The notes: generated by a model from the sequence alone, not told the origin. A stretch of DNA of 64,000 nt from Bacillus sp. AFS037270 (GCF_002585305.1 NZ_NUNF01000024.1:28275-92274); one strand, 5' to 3'. Shown: positions 1-9,220, counted from the stretch's first letter. Program-made: numbers and translations.

Positions 1-1185
1 TGGCCGGAAGGCAGTTCTAATGCTCAGTATTCAATCGTGAAAAATATCATTACTGCTTATGAAAAACAACATCCTGATGTAAAAATTGAAACAGAAATTG
101 TTAGCTCTGATCAATATAGGGATAAGCTTAAAGTTTTAGCTACTGCCAATGAATTACCAGACATTGGGATGACATGGTCAGATGGTTTTATTAAACCATA
201 CGTAATAGGTGACATGTTAGAGCCATTAGACGATATTGTTAATCGAGATCCAGATCTTAAAGATGCGTTTATTCATGGTGTAAAAGAATCGTATGCGGTT
301 AATGGAAAGACTTATGGACTGCCCTTAGAAATGAACATTTCCTATGTTTTCTATAACAAAGAAATATTCAAGAAATATAATCTTGAAGTACCTAAAACAT
401 TTGAAGAATATAAACATGTCGTGAAAACATTAGTAGAAAATGGAGTGATCCCTGCAGCCGTAGGAGCTAAGGATGGATGGCCGGCATCCTTCTGGTTTAT
501 GTATCTAGCAGACCGTATTGGCGGACCAACCATTTTAACAGATATTGTTCATGGGAAAGCCAAGATGGATGACCCTGCCATTTTAAAAGCAGCACAAGAA
601 GTTCAAAACTTAATTGATATGGGCGGTTTTATAAACGGGGCCAGTGCATTATCATATGAAGATGCAAAAGGTTATTTCATGAATGAAAAAGCAGCCATGT
701 TCCTAACGGCAACTTGGGAATTACCGAACTATACAACCAACCATGATGTAAAACAAGAGCTTAAAGAACGAATCGGCTATTTTAAATTCCCGCTGTACGA
801 AGGCGGTAAAGGGACAGATCACAACAGCTTTGTCGGTGGTCCTGGTGTAGGTTTATTCGTAGCGAAAGATTCTAAGGTTAAGAAAGAAGCGAAAGATTTT
901 GTTGGATTCTTCGTAAAAGAATGGGGCAAAAAATCAGTTACAGATGCAGGTGTCATTCCAGCAACAAAAGTGGACACATCAAACTTGAAACTTTCTCCGA
1001 TTAACATGGATATATTAAAGGATTTGAGTGAAACTTCCAACGTAACAACTTATTTTGATACTCAAACCAGCCCAGCTGTCTCTGAATTACACCATGAATT
1101 AATTACAGCTCTATTTGGAAAACAAGTTACACCAAAAGAGTTTGTTAAACAACAAGCAGAAATTCTTGCTAAAGAACAAGAGTAG
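1..1185 (+). CDS. ABC sugar transporter substrate-binding protein (5' end outside window)
   Basis: The reading frame is open from the first base (W-P-E-G-S-S) to the TAG at 1183-1185, so the signal peptide and N-terminus lie before the window; the GTG at 37 is internal. It is a family 1 extracellular sugar-binding protein, expected to be a lipoprotein that delivers oligosaccharides to two permeases. Most residues match the complete paralogue at 3253-4581, including the motifs LPDIGMTWSDG, GAKDGWPASFWFMYLADR and GGPGVGLFVAKDSKVKKEAK. A hairpin almost identical to that after the paralogue follows. No permease follows; a GPH symporter does, so this copy may share the permeases at 4765-6555. The sugar is unknown; neighbours suggest xylo-oligosaccharides (inference). 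Confidence 0.9.
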   Translation, partial: WPEGSSNAQYSIVKNIITAYEKQHPDVKIETEIVSSDQYRDKLKVLATANELPDIGMTWSDGFIKPYVIGDMLEPLDDIVNRDPDLKDAFIHGVKESYAVNGKTYGLPLEMNISYVFYNKEIFKKYNLEVPKTFEEYKHVVKTLVENGVIPAAVGAKDGWPASFWFMYLADRIGGPTILTDIVHGKAKMDDPAILKAAQEVQNLIDMGGFINGASALSYEDAKGYFMNEKAAMFLTATWELPNYTTNHDVKQELKERIGYFKFPLYEGGKGTDHNSFVGGPGVGLFVAKDSKVKKEAKDFVGFFVKEWGKKSVTDAGVIPATKVDTSNLKLSPINMDILKDLSETSNVTTYFDTQTSPAVSELHHELITALFGKQVTPKEFVKQQAEILAKEQE

Positions 1186-1207
1186 ATTAGTATAGTCATT
1201 CCTTAAG

Positions 1208-1242
1208 TATAGAGGGCATACAGGTTATGCCCTCTATAAATT
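1208..1242 (+). terminator. Hairpin terminator after first binding-protein gene
   Basis: Arms TATAGAGGGCATA and TATGCCCTCTATA close a 5-nt loop; the following T tract is weak. A nearly identical hairpin follows the paralogue (4605-4639). In sugar ABC operons such a hairpin often stabilises the binding-protein message or lowers permease expression. Confidence 0.7.
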
Positions 1243-1330
1243 TTAGAAGAGAGCCTTATTTTATTCTAATAAAAAAGAAATTTTTTTCTTAATTATTGTT
1301 TTATGGAAAATATTTTGATAATATTATGAT

Positions 1331-1361
1331 AACTTAGTTCGACCGACGGACAAACTAAGTT
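1331..1361. promoter_or_regulatory. XylR-like operator upstream of symporter
   Basis: Perfect 9-bp inverted repeat AACTTAGTT, 13-bp spacer, AACTAAGTT, about 30 bp before the symporter. It resembles the known Bacillus XylR operator (TTAGTT...AACTAA arms). Assignment to XylR is inference; no xylR gene is in the window. Confidence 0.55.
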
Positions 1362-1392
1362 ATTAAATACTAAGTTTTAAGGAATGGTGAAA

Positions 1393-2793
1393 ATGAGCCT
1401 AGCAAAAGAAGAAGTTTTTAAGAGTAATATACAAACAGAGAAAATTCACTTCAAAGAGAAAGTTGGCTATGCATCTGGTGACCTAGCCTGTAACTTAATT
1501 TATCAAACGGTTTCAACCTATCTTCTCTTCTTTTACACGGATGTGTTCGGTATTTCTGCTGCAGCTGCTGGAACCATGTTTTTAATTGTTCGTGGTATTG
1601 ATGCTTTAAGTGATCCATTTATTGGAACCATTGTAGATAAAACCAATACAAAGTATGGTAAATTTAGACCATTTCTTTTATTTGGTGCGATACCCTTTGC
1701 TTTATTAGCTATTCTTTGTTTTACCACACCGCAATTTGGAGGCTGGGGTAAACTTGTATATGCGTATATTACGTATATTGGTTTATCGATCACCTATACT
1801 TGTATTAATGTACCATATAGTGCACTTACTTCAGCAATCACAAGGGATAGTAAAGAAGTAGTTGATTTAACTTCAACCCGTATGTTTTTTGCTAATTTAG
1901 GTGGTTTGATCGTTTCTTTTGGTGTTCCGTTGTTAGCGAGTTTTATTGGAGATTCGACTAGTACAAAAACAGGCTGGCAAATGACAATGACTATTATGGG
2001 GATTGCCGGCGCCCTTTTATTACTATACTGCTTTAGGAATACAAATGAACGAGTAAAAATAAAAGAAGTCCATGGAAAAATTAAATTTGCTGACATTTTT
2101 GAGCAATTTAGAGTGAATCGCCCGCTTGTCGTTCTATGTGTCTTTTTTATTCTTATTTTCGGAATTAACTCCATTAGTAATTCTGTCGGTATCTATTACG
2201 TAACTTATAATGTCGGACGACCTGATTTAGTTAGCTGGTATGGAATGTTAGGAAGCTTGCCAGCCCTACTCCTTATGCCATTCCTGCCTGTTCTGAATAA
2301 GAAATTAGGGAAGAAGAACTTAATGAGAGTCTCATTATCTTTAACCATTGTTGGAACTCTTGCTTTACTGGTTATTCCAACAACAGCGATTCCACTTATC
2401 TTAGCGGCACGCTTAATAGCTGCGGCAGGCAGCTTAATTGCCGGAGGCTTTATGTGGGCGCTAATTCCGGAGACTATTGAATATGGCGATTACAAAACAG
2501 GCAAGCGTTTAGGTGGATTAATTAATGCTATGATTGGTTTCTTCTTTAAATTTGGAATGGCGTTAGGCGGAATTGTACCTGGTTTGGTTCTTCAGCAATT
2601 TGGTTATGTTGCCGACCAAGCACAGACGCCACATGCTTTAACAGGAATTTTAATTACAACGGCAGTCATTCCGGCTGTATTATTAGCAGTAGCCTTAATG
2701 GTTATCAACCTTTATGAACTTGACGAAAAGAAGTATGCCGAAGTTGTCAAAGCCTTAGAAATGAGAGATAGGATAGGCAGTTTTAAGCGTTAA
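1393..2793 (+). CDS. GPH-family sugar:cation symporter
   Basis: Membrane symporter of the glycoside-pentoside-hexuronide family (XynP/XynB, YicJ, UidB relatives), about 466 residues with roughly 12 hydrophobic segments. The N-terminal stretch with KEKVGYASGDLACNLIYQTV and the loop VDKTNTKYGKFRPFLL after the second helix are typical. I start at ATG 1393 rather than ATG 1384, because the AAGGA box lies directly against 1384 but 8-9 bases from 1393. It is clearly paralogous to 9325-10707. A XylR-like inverted repeat lies upstream and the 81-aa gene follows 30 bp later. Uptake of xylosides or xylo-oligosaccharides is likely but inferred from operator and neighbours. Confidence 0.9.
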   Translation: MSLAKEEVFKSNIQTEKIHFKEKVGYASGDLACNLIYQTVSTYLLFFYTDVFGISAAAAGTMFLIVRGIDALSDPFIGTIVDKTNTKYGKFRPFLLFGAIPFALLAILCFTTPQFGGWGKLVYAYITYIGLSITYTCINVPYSALTSAITRDSKEVVDLTSTRMFFANLGGLIVSFGVPLLASFIGDSTSTKTGWQMTMTIMGIAGALLLLYCFRNTNERVKIKEVHGKIKFADIFEQFRVNRPLVVLCVFFILIFGINSISNSVGIYYVTYNVGRPDLVSWYGMLGSLPALLLMPFLPVLNKKLGKKNLMRVSLSLTIVGTLALLVIPTTAIPLILAARLIAAAGSLIAGGFMWALIPETIEYGDYKTGKRLGGLINAMIGFFFKFGMALGGIVPGLVLQQFGYVADQAQTPHALTGILITTAVIPAVLLAVALMVINLYELDEKKYAEVVKALEMRDRIGSFKR

Positions 2794-2823
2794 ATTTACT
2801 ATAAATAAGCGGGGGGTGCCGAA

Positions 2824-3069
2824 ATGGATCCACAGGGTAAAAAAATGAAGATTGATGCTGAAAAGTTTGCCTACGCAGTTATTTCTTCACAGAATGTTGA
2901 AAGCGATTTACCTGAGGAAATAGCCAAAAATAAATTAACGATTTTTTTAACTTCTTATTGGCTAGCAGAGAGGTTTAATCAATTAGAAGCTCAATCTTTT
3001 GAAAATATGGAAAGAAAAGATTACGAAGACCTGCTGTTGAAACTTTCGAGATTTAGATCGTTTAGATAG
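2824..3069 (+). CDS. Small hypothetical protein (81 aa)
   Basis: Not recognised. The product is a soluble, probably all-helical protein rich in Lys and Glu, with no signal peptide or membrane segment; a central hydrophobic run (TIFLTSYWLAERF) suggests a packed helix. A G-rich ribosome binding site (GCGGGGGGTG) precedes the ATG, the gene begins 30 bp after the symporter stop, and a good terminator follows, so it is most likely the last gene of the symporter transcript. Function unknown. Confidence 0.7.
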   Translation: MDPQGKKMKIDAEKFAYAVISSQNVESDLPEEIAKNKLTIFLTSYWLAERFNQLEAQSFENMERKDYEDLLLKLSRFRSFR

Positions 3070-3078
3070 ATTTATAGG

Positions 3079-3113
3079 CGCTCTCAGCTATTTTTAGCTG
3101 GGAGTTTTTTATT
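3079..3113 (+). terminator. Rho-independent terminator
   Basis: Stem CTCTCAGCTA / TAGCTGGGAG followed by TTTTTTATT, ending the symporter/81-aa transcript. Confidence 0.85.
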
Positions 3114-3252
3114 GTTAAAAACAATAATGAAAAGGCTTTCTAAAAATAGTGGTATTTTTCCTAATCGTTGTGACCTATTTTCAAAACTATCAGAATGTTA
3201 AGCTATAAATGTAAACAACACACACAATAAAAGGTCATAGGGGGAATAACAA

Positions 3253-4581
3253 TTGTTTAAAAAGAAAACGATTTCAGTCTTGATGTCCTTAGTAATGCTA
3301 GCTGCCTTGGCACTTGCCGGCTGTTCTTCATCAAGTTCGTCCAGTGAAGAAAGCGCTTCAAGCGGCGGCAAGAAAGTCATTAAATTTATGCATTTATGGC
3401 CAGAAGGCAGTTCAAATGCCCAGTTCTCTATCGTTAAAAATATTATTAGCGATTATGAAAAACAGCATAAAGATGTAAAAATTGAAACAGAAATTTTAAG
3501 CCCTGATCAATACAGAGACAAGCTTAAAGTATTAGCTTCATCTAATGAATTACCTGATATTGGTATGACATGGTCAGATGGATTTATTAAGCCTTACGTA
3601 GAAGGTGACATGTTAGAGCCATTAGACGATGTCGTAAATAACGATCCAGATCTTAAAGACGCTTTTATCCCTGGTGTAAAAGAATCCTATGCGGTTGATG
3701 GAAAAACTTATGGTCTCCCATTAGAATTAAACATCTCCTATGTATTCTATAACAAAGAGATTTTTAAGAAATATAACCTTGAAGTTCCTAAAACATTTGA
3801 AGAATATAAAAATGTTGTGAAAACATTAGCGAAAAACGGGGTTACCCCTGCGACTGTAGGCGCTAAAGATGGCTGGCCAGCATCCTTCTGGTTTATGTAT
3901 CTAGCAGATCGTATCGGTGGACCTACGATTTTAACAGATGTTATTCATGGAAAAGCAAAAATGACTGACCCTGCTATTGTAAAAGCAGGTCAAGAAGTTC
4001 AAAACTTAGTCGATATGGGCGGCTTTGAAAAAGGTGCCAGCGCTTTATCAAATGAAGATGCAAAAGGTTACTTTATGAATGAAAAAGCAGCGATGTTCTT
4101 AACCGCTACTTGGGAATTGCCAAACTATACTACAAGCCCTGATGTTAAACAAGATTTTAAAGATAAGATTGGCTACTTTAAATTCCCAACTTATGAAGGC
4201 GGTAAAGGTACAGACATTAACAGTTATGTTGGCGGCCCTGGCGTTGGTTTATTCGTAGCGAAGGATTCTAAAGTAAAGAAAGAAGCAAAAGATTTTGTTG
4301 GATTCTTAGTTAAAGAATGGGGTAAAAAATCAGTTACTGATGCGGGTGTTATTCCGGCAACGAAAGTAGACACATCTAGTTTGAAACTTTCTCCAATGTA
4401 CATTGATATCTTGAAGGATTTGAGTGAAGCATCAAACGTTACTACTTATTTTGATACTCAATCCAGCCCAGCTGTATCTGAATTACACCATGATTTAATG
4501 ACAGCTCTATTTGGAAAACAAATTACGCCGAAAGACTTTGCTAAACAACAGGCAGATGCTCTTGCTAAAGAACAAAAGTAA
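3253..4581 (+). CDS. ABC sugar transporter substrate-binding lipoprotein
   Basis: Complete family 1 solute-binding protein of 442 residues. The N-terminus has a lipoprotein signal (basic KKK, hydrophobic core, lipobox LALAGC) followed by a Ser-rich linker, so it should be anchored outside the membrane. It starts at TTG 3253, with AGGGGGA 7 bases before it; no in-frame ATG nearby fits. The mature part nearly duplicates the partial protein at 1-1185. A hairpin (4605-4639) and a palindromic repeat separate it from the two permease genes, a usual layout when the binding protein must exceed the permeases. The ligand is unknown; a xylo-oligosaccharide is suggested by context. Confidence 0.93.
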   Translation: MFKKKTISVLMSLVMLAALALAGCSSSSSSSEESASSGGKKVIKFMHLWPEGSSNAQFSIVKNIISDYEKQHKDVKIETEILSPDQYRDKLKVLASSNELPDIGMTWSDGFIKPYVEGDMLEPLDDVVNNDPDLKDAFIPGVKESYAVDGKTYGLPLELNISYVFYNKEIFKKYNLEVPKTFEEYKNVVKTLAKNGVTPATVGAKDGWPASFWFMYLADRIGGPTILTDVIHGKAKMTDPAIVKAGQEVQNLVDMGGFEKGASALSNEDAKGYFMNEKAAMFLTATWELPNYTTSPDVKQDFKDKIGYFKFPTYEGGKGTDINSYVGGPGVGLFVAKDSKVKKEAKDFVGFLVKEWGKKSVTDAGVIPATKVDTSSLKLSPMYIDILKDLSEASNVTTYFDTQSSPAVSELHHDLMTALFGKQITPKDFAKQQADALAKEQK

Positions 4582-4604
4582 TTAAGCGTAATTTATTCTC
4601 TTAA

Positions 4605-4640
4605 AGATAGAGGGCATACAAAATATGCCCTCTATCTAAT
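4605..4640 (+). terminator. Attenuating hairpin between binding protein and permeases
   Basis: Arms AGATAGAGGGCATA and TATGCCCTCTATCT with a short loop and AATTTAG tail. Same core as the hairpin at 1208-1242. Confidence 0.75.
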
Positions 4641-4642
4641 TT

Positions 4643-4745
4643 AGACTATCTAGCTTCAGCGCTTAGGGGCGACAGGCTTAATTCAATCCTTCAAGAAGGC
4701 TCGACTTAAGCCTGTCGCTCCCGACCAAGGCGCTTACGTTTTTAA
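4643..4745. repeat. Imperfect palindromic intergenic repeat (~100 bp)
   Basis: Outer arms AGCGCTTAGG/GGCGCT and inner arms GGCGACAGGCTTAA / TTAAGCCTGTCGC can fold into one long stem around CTTCAAGAAGG. It begins CTAGCTTCAGCGC and ends AAGGCGCTTACG, the same beginning and end as dispersed palindromic repeats I recall from Bacillus genomes. No other copy was seen in this window. Confidence 0.65.
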
Positions 4746-4764
4746 TTAGAAGGGAGTATAGAAA

Positions 4765-5640
4765 ATGAAAAACGTAATGTCAAACAAGTTAGCCATAAGC
4801 CTCTACGTACTTCCTGCCTTACTACTTATTCTTATTTTGATTTATATCCCAATCGTTCAAACAGGTTATTATGGTTTAATGGACTGGAACGGCATCGGGA
4901 AGATGAAGTTTATAGGTTTAGAGAACTACAAAAATCTAATCCATGACAAAATGTTTTGGCAAAGTACATGGCATTCCTTATTACTCGGTATTTTCTCCGC
5001 GATTAGCTTGATTGGTTACTTAATTTTATCATTAATCTTGGCAAGTAAGATAAAAGGTGCCAACTTTTTAAGAAAGATCTATCTCATCCCAATGTTATTA
5101 TCGTCTGTTGCGATCGCACAGTTATGGGCGAAAATTTTTGATCCATCTAACGGAATGATCAACAGATTATTAATGACGTTTGGTGTGGAAAATCCGCCGC
5201 TTTGGTTAGCGGATTCGAACATCGTTTTATATGCCCTGTTTATTCCAATTGTTTGGCAATACGCTGGTTTTTATATCATCATTTTTTATGCAGCTTTAAA
5301 AAATGTTCCGGAAGAACTGATTGAAGCGGCGAAAATTGATGGTGCCACTGCTATTCAAATTGCTTATAAAATTAAAGTTCCTTTAATCGCAGGGGTCATC
5401 AAAGTAATGGTCATTTTAGCCATTGTTGGTTCATTAAAGTATTTTGATTTAATTTTCGTCTTGACTGGCGGCGGTCCTAACCATGCGAGTGAGGTTATGG
5501 CATCCTATATGTATACAGAGGCATTTACCAAATATAACTTCGGTTATGGAAGTGCCATCGGCTTTGGTTTACTTGTGATCTGTATGCTAATGACCTGGTT
5601 AATTCAAAAACTACTATCTACTAAAGATGTAGATTATTAA
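4765..5640 (+). CDS. ABC sugar transporter permease (MalF/UgpA type)
   Basis: Inner-membrane permease of 291 residues with about six transmembrane helices. The EAA loop that docks the ATPase is visible near residues 187-210 (IEAAKIDGATAIQIAYKIKVP). AGAAGGGAG precedes the ATG. The next permease gene begins 18 bp downstream, so the two form a heterodimer. No ATPase gene is in the cluster, as in many Firmicute CUT1 systems that share an MsmX-type ATPase. Confidence 0.93.
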   Translation: MKNVMSNKLAISLYVLPALLLILILIYIPIVQTGYYGLMDWNGIGKMKFIGLENYKNLIHDKMFWQSTWHSLLLGIFSAISLIGYLILSLILASKIKGANFLRKIYLIPMLLSSVAIAQLWAKIFDPSNGMINRLLMTFGVENPPLWLADSNIVLYALFIPIVWQYAGFYIIIFYAALKNVPEELIEAAKIDGATAIQIAYKIKVPLIAGVIKVMVILAIVGSLKYFDLIFVLTGGGPNHASEVMASYMYTEAFTKYNFGYGSAIGFGLLVICMLMTWLIQKLLSTKDVDY

Positions 5641-5658
5641 AAAAGGGGAGTGAATAAG

Positions 5659-6555
5659 ATGAGCAAAGTTGCATATGAAACACAAACACATTCGACCCTA
5701 TCTGCTTCATATAAAACTAGTAATACGATTGGGCAAAAAATTGGTTACGGAATTCTCTATTTAATTCTAGGAATTATCGCTATCATCCAGATTTACCCAT
5801 TGATATGGTTATTCCTTTTTTCCTTAAAAACCAATCAAGAGGTCTTTGGTATGTCCCCATTCTCATTGCCTCAACATCCACAATGGGGTAACTATCTAAA
5901 GGCTTGGACTGCTGGACATATTGATGCTTACTTTTTTAATAGTGTGATTTACACCGTTGTAGCTGTTGTACTAACTGTTATTCTAGCTAGTTTTGTGACA
6001 TTCGCGATTACAAGAATGCAATGGAAGCTTAGTGGGTTGGTTATGGGGCTGTTTATGGCGGGATATATGATTCCCCTTCACTCCACACTAATCCCATTAT
6101 TTAATACTTTTAAATCAGTCCATTTAATTGATAATCCTGTTTCTGTTATATTATCTTATGTAGCGTTTAATTTACCGATTACCATTATGATTCTAAGCGG
6201 ATTTTATAAATCTCTCCCACGGGAAGTTGAAGAAGCAGCGGTAATCGATGGCTGTTCCATTCATCGTATCTTTTTCCAAATTACTCTCCCAATGACAGTT
6301 CCTGTACTCTCAACAACGGTGATCATTAACATGATTTACAACTGGAACGAATTCGTGTTCGTTAATACGTTCTTAAGTTCTGATAAATGGAAGACTATCA
6401 CGGTTGGAGTTAATAACTTTGTAGGACAATATTTAACAGATTGGGGTGCGATTGGTGCCACCTTGATGATTAGTATAATTCCAGTCCTGATTGCTTTCTT
6501 TGTTCTTAGTGATCGAATTGTGGAAGGCATTGCGGCTGGATCTGTTAAAGGATAA
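5659..6555 (+). CDS. ABC sugar transporter permease (MalG/UgpE type)
   Basis: Partner permease of about 298 residues. After a hydrophilic N-terminal tail come six helices, an EAA loop (VEEAAVIDGCSIHRIFFQI) and the usual C-terminal ending with GIAAGSVKG. I place the start at ATG 5659 because AAAGGGGAG ends at 5648, too near GTG 5650 and well spaced for 5659. It completes the binding protein-permease-permease set that begins at 3253; the ATPase is missing here. Confidence 0.93.
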   Translation: MSKVAYETQTHSTLSASYKTSNTIGQKIGYGILYLILGIIAIIQIYPLIWLFLFSLKTNQEVFGMSPFSLPQHPQWGNYLKAWTAGHIDAYFFNSVIYTVVAVVLTVILASFVTFAITRMQWKLSGLVMGLFMAGYMIPLHSTLIPLFNTFKSVHLIDNPVSVILSYVAFNLPITIMILSGFYKSLPREVEEAAVIDGCSIHRIFFQITLPMTVPVLSTTVIINMIYNWNEFVFVNTFLSSDKWKTITVGVNNFVGQYLTDWGAIGATLMISIIPVLIAFFVLSDRIVEGIAAGSVKG

Positions 6556-6569
6556 TAATAAGTTATCAA

Positions 6570-6610
6570 AAGGAAGCTGATTCAAAAACCAAGGATCAGC
6601 CCTTTTTTTA
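6570..6610 (+). terminator. Rho-independent terminator after ABC operon
   Basis: Stem GCTGAT / ATCAGC extended by AAGG/CCTT, followed by TTTTTTT. Confidence 0.75.
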
Positions 6611-6707
6611 TCAGAAAAAGATGTGTAGAAACTATATTTAGACTTGGAAAATTAAAGTCACAAAGCCTGCCCTTTATCCCTTAATCTGCCGGCCTTGAAT
6701 CAATGTT

Positions 6708-6725
6708 TTTGTGCAAATGCACAAA
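6708..6725. promoter_or_regulatory. 18-bp palindrome, candidate CdaR operator
   Basis: TTTGTGCA-AA-TGCACAAA has perfect 8-bp arms and sits about 115 bp before the glycerate kinase start. The nearest regulator gene is the CdaR-type protein at 8082, so it is a natural candidate to bind here (inference). Confidence 0.5.
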
Positions 6726-6780
6726 TATATTTGTTGCATCGACTATACCAAAATAACAGTTAATAGATTAATATTATTAT

Positions 6781-6796
6781 TAGAAAGCGCTTTACT
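6781..6796. promoter_or_regulatory. cre-like catabolite repression site
   Basis: AGAAAGCGCTTTAC is close to the CcpA box core (AAAGCGCTTT is a perfect palindrome). It lies 45 bp upstream of the glycerate kinase start. Confidence 0.6.
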
Positions 6797-6840
6797 GGTT
6801 TTGTTAAACGTCTATTATAAAAAGGAAAGGGGGCGGAATC

Positions 6841-7983
6841 ATGGACAAAGACTTTGTCATCTTATTAGCACCAGATTCATTTAAAGAAAGTATGACAGCA
6901 AAAGAAGCATGTGAAGCAATGGAAAGAGGAATCAAGAAAGTAAATCATCAGATTACGTGCATTCAAGTTCCAATGGCGGATGGTGGAGAAGGCACCATGC
7001 AATCTCTGGCTGATGCTACTTGCGGTGAAATTTATATGAAAAAAGTTATGGGTCCTTTAGGAAATGAAGTGGAAGCCCCCTATGGGATTTTAGGAGATGG
7101 TAAAACTGGAATCATTGAAATGGCTAGTGCAAGTGGACTTCATTTAGTACGAAAAGAAGAAAGAAATCCGCTTGTTACCACCACCTACGGTACAGGTCAA
7201 TTAATAAAAGCCTGTTTAGATCAGGGGATAAAAAAGCTATTAATTGGTATCGGCGGAAGCGCTACAAATGATGCGGAGCTGGAGTATTACAGGCTTTAGG
7301 CGGAAAACTGCTCGATGTGAATGGAGAAGAGCTGGGTTTTGGCGGAGGGGAGTTAGGCCGCTTGGCAAGAATCGATCTGACCCATTTTGATTCGCGGATA
7401 AAGGATATTAGCCTTGAAGTAGCCTGTGATGTTAATAACCCACTTTGTGGAGAACAAGGAGCATCCTTTGTATTTGGACCACAAAAAGGTGCGACACCAG
7501 AAGTGGTTGAACTATTAGACAAAAATTTAATGAATTACGCAAATATTAGTAAAGCACAATTTAATATTGACCTCCTTGATGTACCTGGAGCTGGCGCAGC
7601 AGGCGGATTGGGTGCTGGACTCATGGTGTTCTTAAATGGAACTTTAAAAAAAGGCATTGATATGGTTATCGAATATGCGTCACTGGAAGAGAAAGTTAAG
7701 GATGCAGATATGGTCTGGACTGGTGAAGGCAGTATAGATTTCCAAACCCAATTTGGAAAAACTCCTTTTGGGGTGGCTTCACATGCTAAGAAATATATAT
7801 AAGCCAGTGGTGGCATTCGCAGGAAAAGTCGGTGAAAATATCGATTCCTTGTATGAGAAGATTGATTCTATTTTCAGCATTATGCAAGGAGTTAGTTCAC
7901 TAGAGGAAGCATTAGCAAATGGTCAGCTAAACCTGAAAAGAACCTCTGAAAATGCGATAAGGTTAATGAATTTGGTGAGGTAA
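6841..7983 (+). pseudogene. glxK: Glycerate kinase, two frameshifts
   Basis: The product would be a glycerate kinase of the GlxK/GarK family (about 380 aa), phosphorylating D-glycerate. Three frames together rebuild it: 6841 to about 7272 (LAPDSFKESMTAKEA at the N-terminus, to IGGSATND), about 7275-7795 (GAGVLQALGG through FGKTPFGVASHAKKY) and about 7796-7983 (KPVVAFAGKVG to the end). The first break is one missing G where GATGGCGGA is expected; the second lies in a TATATATA run near 7793-7800. The combined length equals the normal family length, so nothing else is lost. Either the gene is inactivated or both breaks are sequencing errors. Good ribosome binding site (AAAGGAAAGGGGG) and upstream cre-like site. 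Confidence 0.85.
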
Positions 7984-8081
7984 ATGTGATTGAACTAGGA
8001 CATAAAATGAGTTCTGCCCTATTTATTAAACAGTAGTGTGTTTAAATTAATAGTGAATGGCTGGTAAGAAAAGGTGATCTC

Positions 8082-9116
8082 ATGAAATTATCGAAGCCAA
8101 TAGCTGAAAAAGTCACAAAGGAAATGATGAAAATCATACCCTACAATATTAATCTGATGGATGAAAAAGGGATGATTATTGGGAGTGGAGATAAGCAACG
8201 GATAGGATCATTACATAAGGGGGCATCAAAGGTTATTGCCCAAAAAAGCATCAATGAGATTTATACCGAAGGCGACGGGATGAAGCCTGGCGTCAATGAA
8301 CCTATTGTTATTAACGGTGAGATTATTGGTGTAATTGGGATAACGGGGCATCCAGAGATAGTGAGGCCATTTAGTAAGCTTGTTGGGGCAACTGCCAAAC
8401 TTCTAATTGAACAGGAAAGCATAAATAAGAAAGCACAGAATGACAGAATCATGCGTGAGACATTTTATCATGAATTATCCTATCGAAAAACAAGCTATGA
8501 TGATGAATTTTTACAACAAGGAAAAATGTATGGTATTGACCTAACAAGAAAATGTCAAGCCATTTTAATTAAAGGGAATTTACATTCAAAAGACATGAAG
8601 GCGTTTTTTGCTGGGTTTAGGCATTTTTTCACCATTGACAATAGCAAGAGGGTCCTGTTTATCACAGAACCTAGCAGCTTTAAGGAAGTAGTAACCGATT
8701 TATTAGTAAATAAGGAAATAGAAAAAGTAGCGATAGGTAAAAAGGAGGAATTTGCCTCCATTTCACTGGAACAGGCTGCCAATGCATTGTCAGTTGGCGT
8801 AAAAATAAAACCCTCAGAAACGGTCTATTTTTATAATGATTTAAAGTTATTTATACATCTGGCTTCCGATCACAGAGAACATCATAGTTCCAGCATATCG
8901 GTCTTAGAAAGTTTAGGAAACGATCAGGAGCTGTTCCATACATTGCAAATATACTTGGAGGAAAATGGTGATATAAACAATACAGCTAATAAACTGAAAA
9001 TTCACCGAAATACATTGAATTATAGGTTGGAAAAAGTAGGGAATTTAACAAAGAAGAATCCCAAAGTCATTCTAGAATTATTTGAATTAATCTGTTCGAT
9101 TATTTGGTCTAAGTGA
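8082..9116 (+). CDS. cdaR: CdaR-family sugar diacid/glycerate regulator
   Basis: Transcription factor of 344 residues. The N-terminal third (residues about 1-130, INLMDEKGMIIGSGDKQRIG, then EPIVINGEIIGVIGITG) is the putative sugar-diacid recognition domain, and the C-terminus (NGDINNTANKLKIHRNTLNYRLEKV) is the PucR/CdaR-type helix-turn-helix. In other bacteria CdaR activates glycerate, glucarate and galactarate genes including glxK. AAAAGGTGATCTC precedes the ATG. It lies 98 bp after the glycerate kinase, so co-transcription and control of that gene through the palindrome at 6708 are likely. Confidence 0.88.
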   Translation: MKLSKPIAEKVTKEMMKIIPYNINLMDEKGMIIGSGDKQRIGSLHKGASKVIAQKSINEIYTEGDGMKPGVNEPIVINGEIIGVIGITGHPEIVRPFSKLVGATAKLLIEQESINKKAQNDRIMRETFYHELSYRKTSYDDEFLQQGKMYGIDLTRKCQAILIKGNLHSKDMKAFFAGFRHFFTIDNSKRVLFITEPSSFKEVVTDLLVNKEIEKVAIGKKEEFASISLEQAANALSVGVKIKPSETVYFYNDLKLFIHLASDHREHHSSSISVLESLGNDQELFHTLQIYLEENGDINNTANKLKIHRNTLNYRLEKVGNLTKKNPKVILELFELICSIIWSK

Positions 9117-9220
9117 ATAAGTGAAGGATTGGGTAACTCTAGCTATTCTAATGGATAAACTGCCGATAAGATTTTTATCTTAAAGAGGAGAGAAGGGAGG
9201 AGATGGATTCTTTATCGTCA

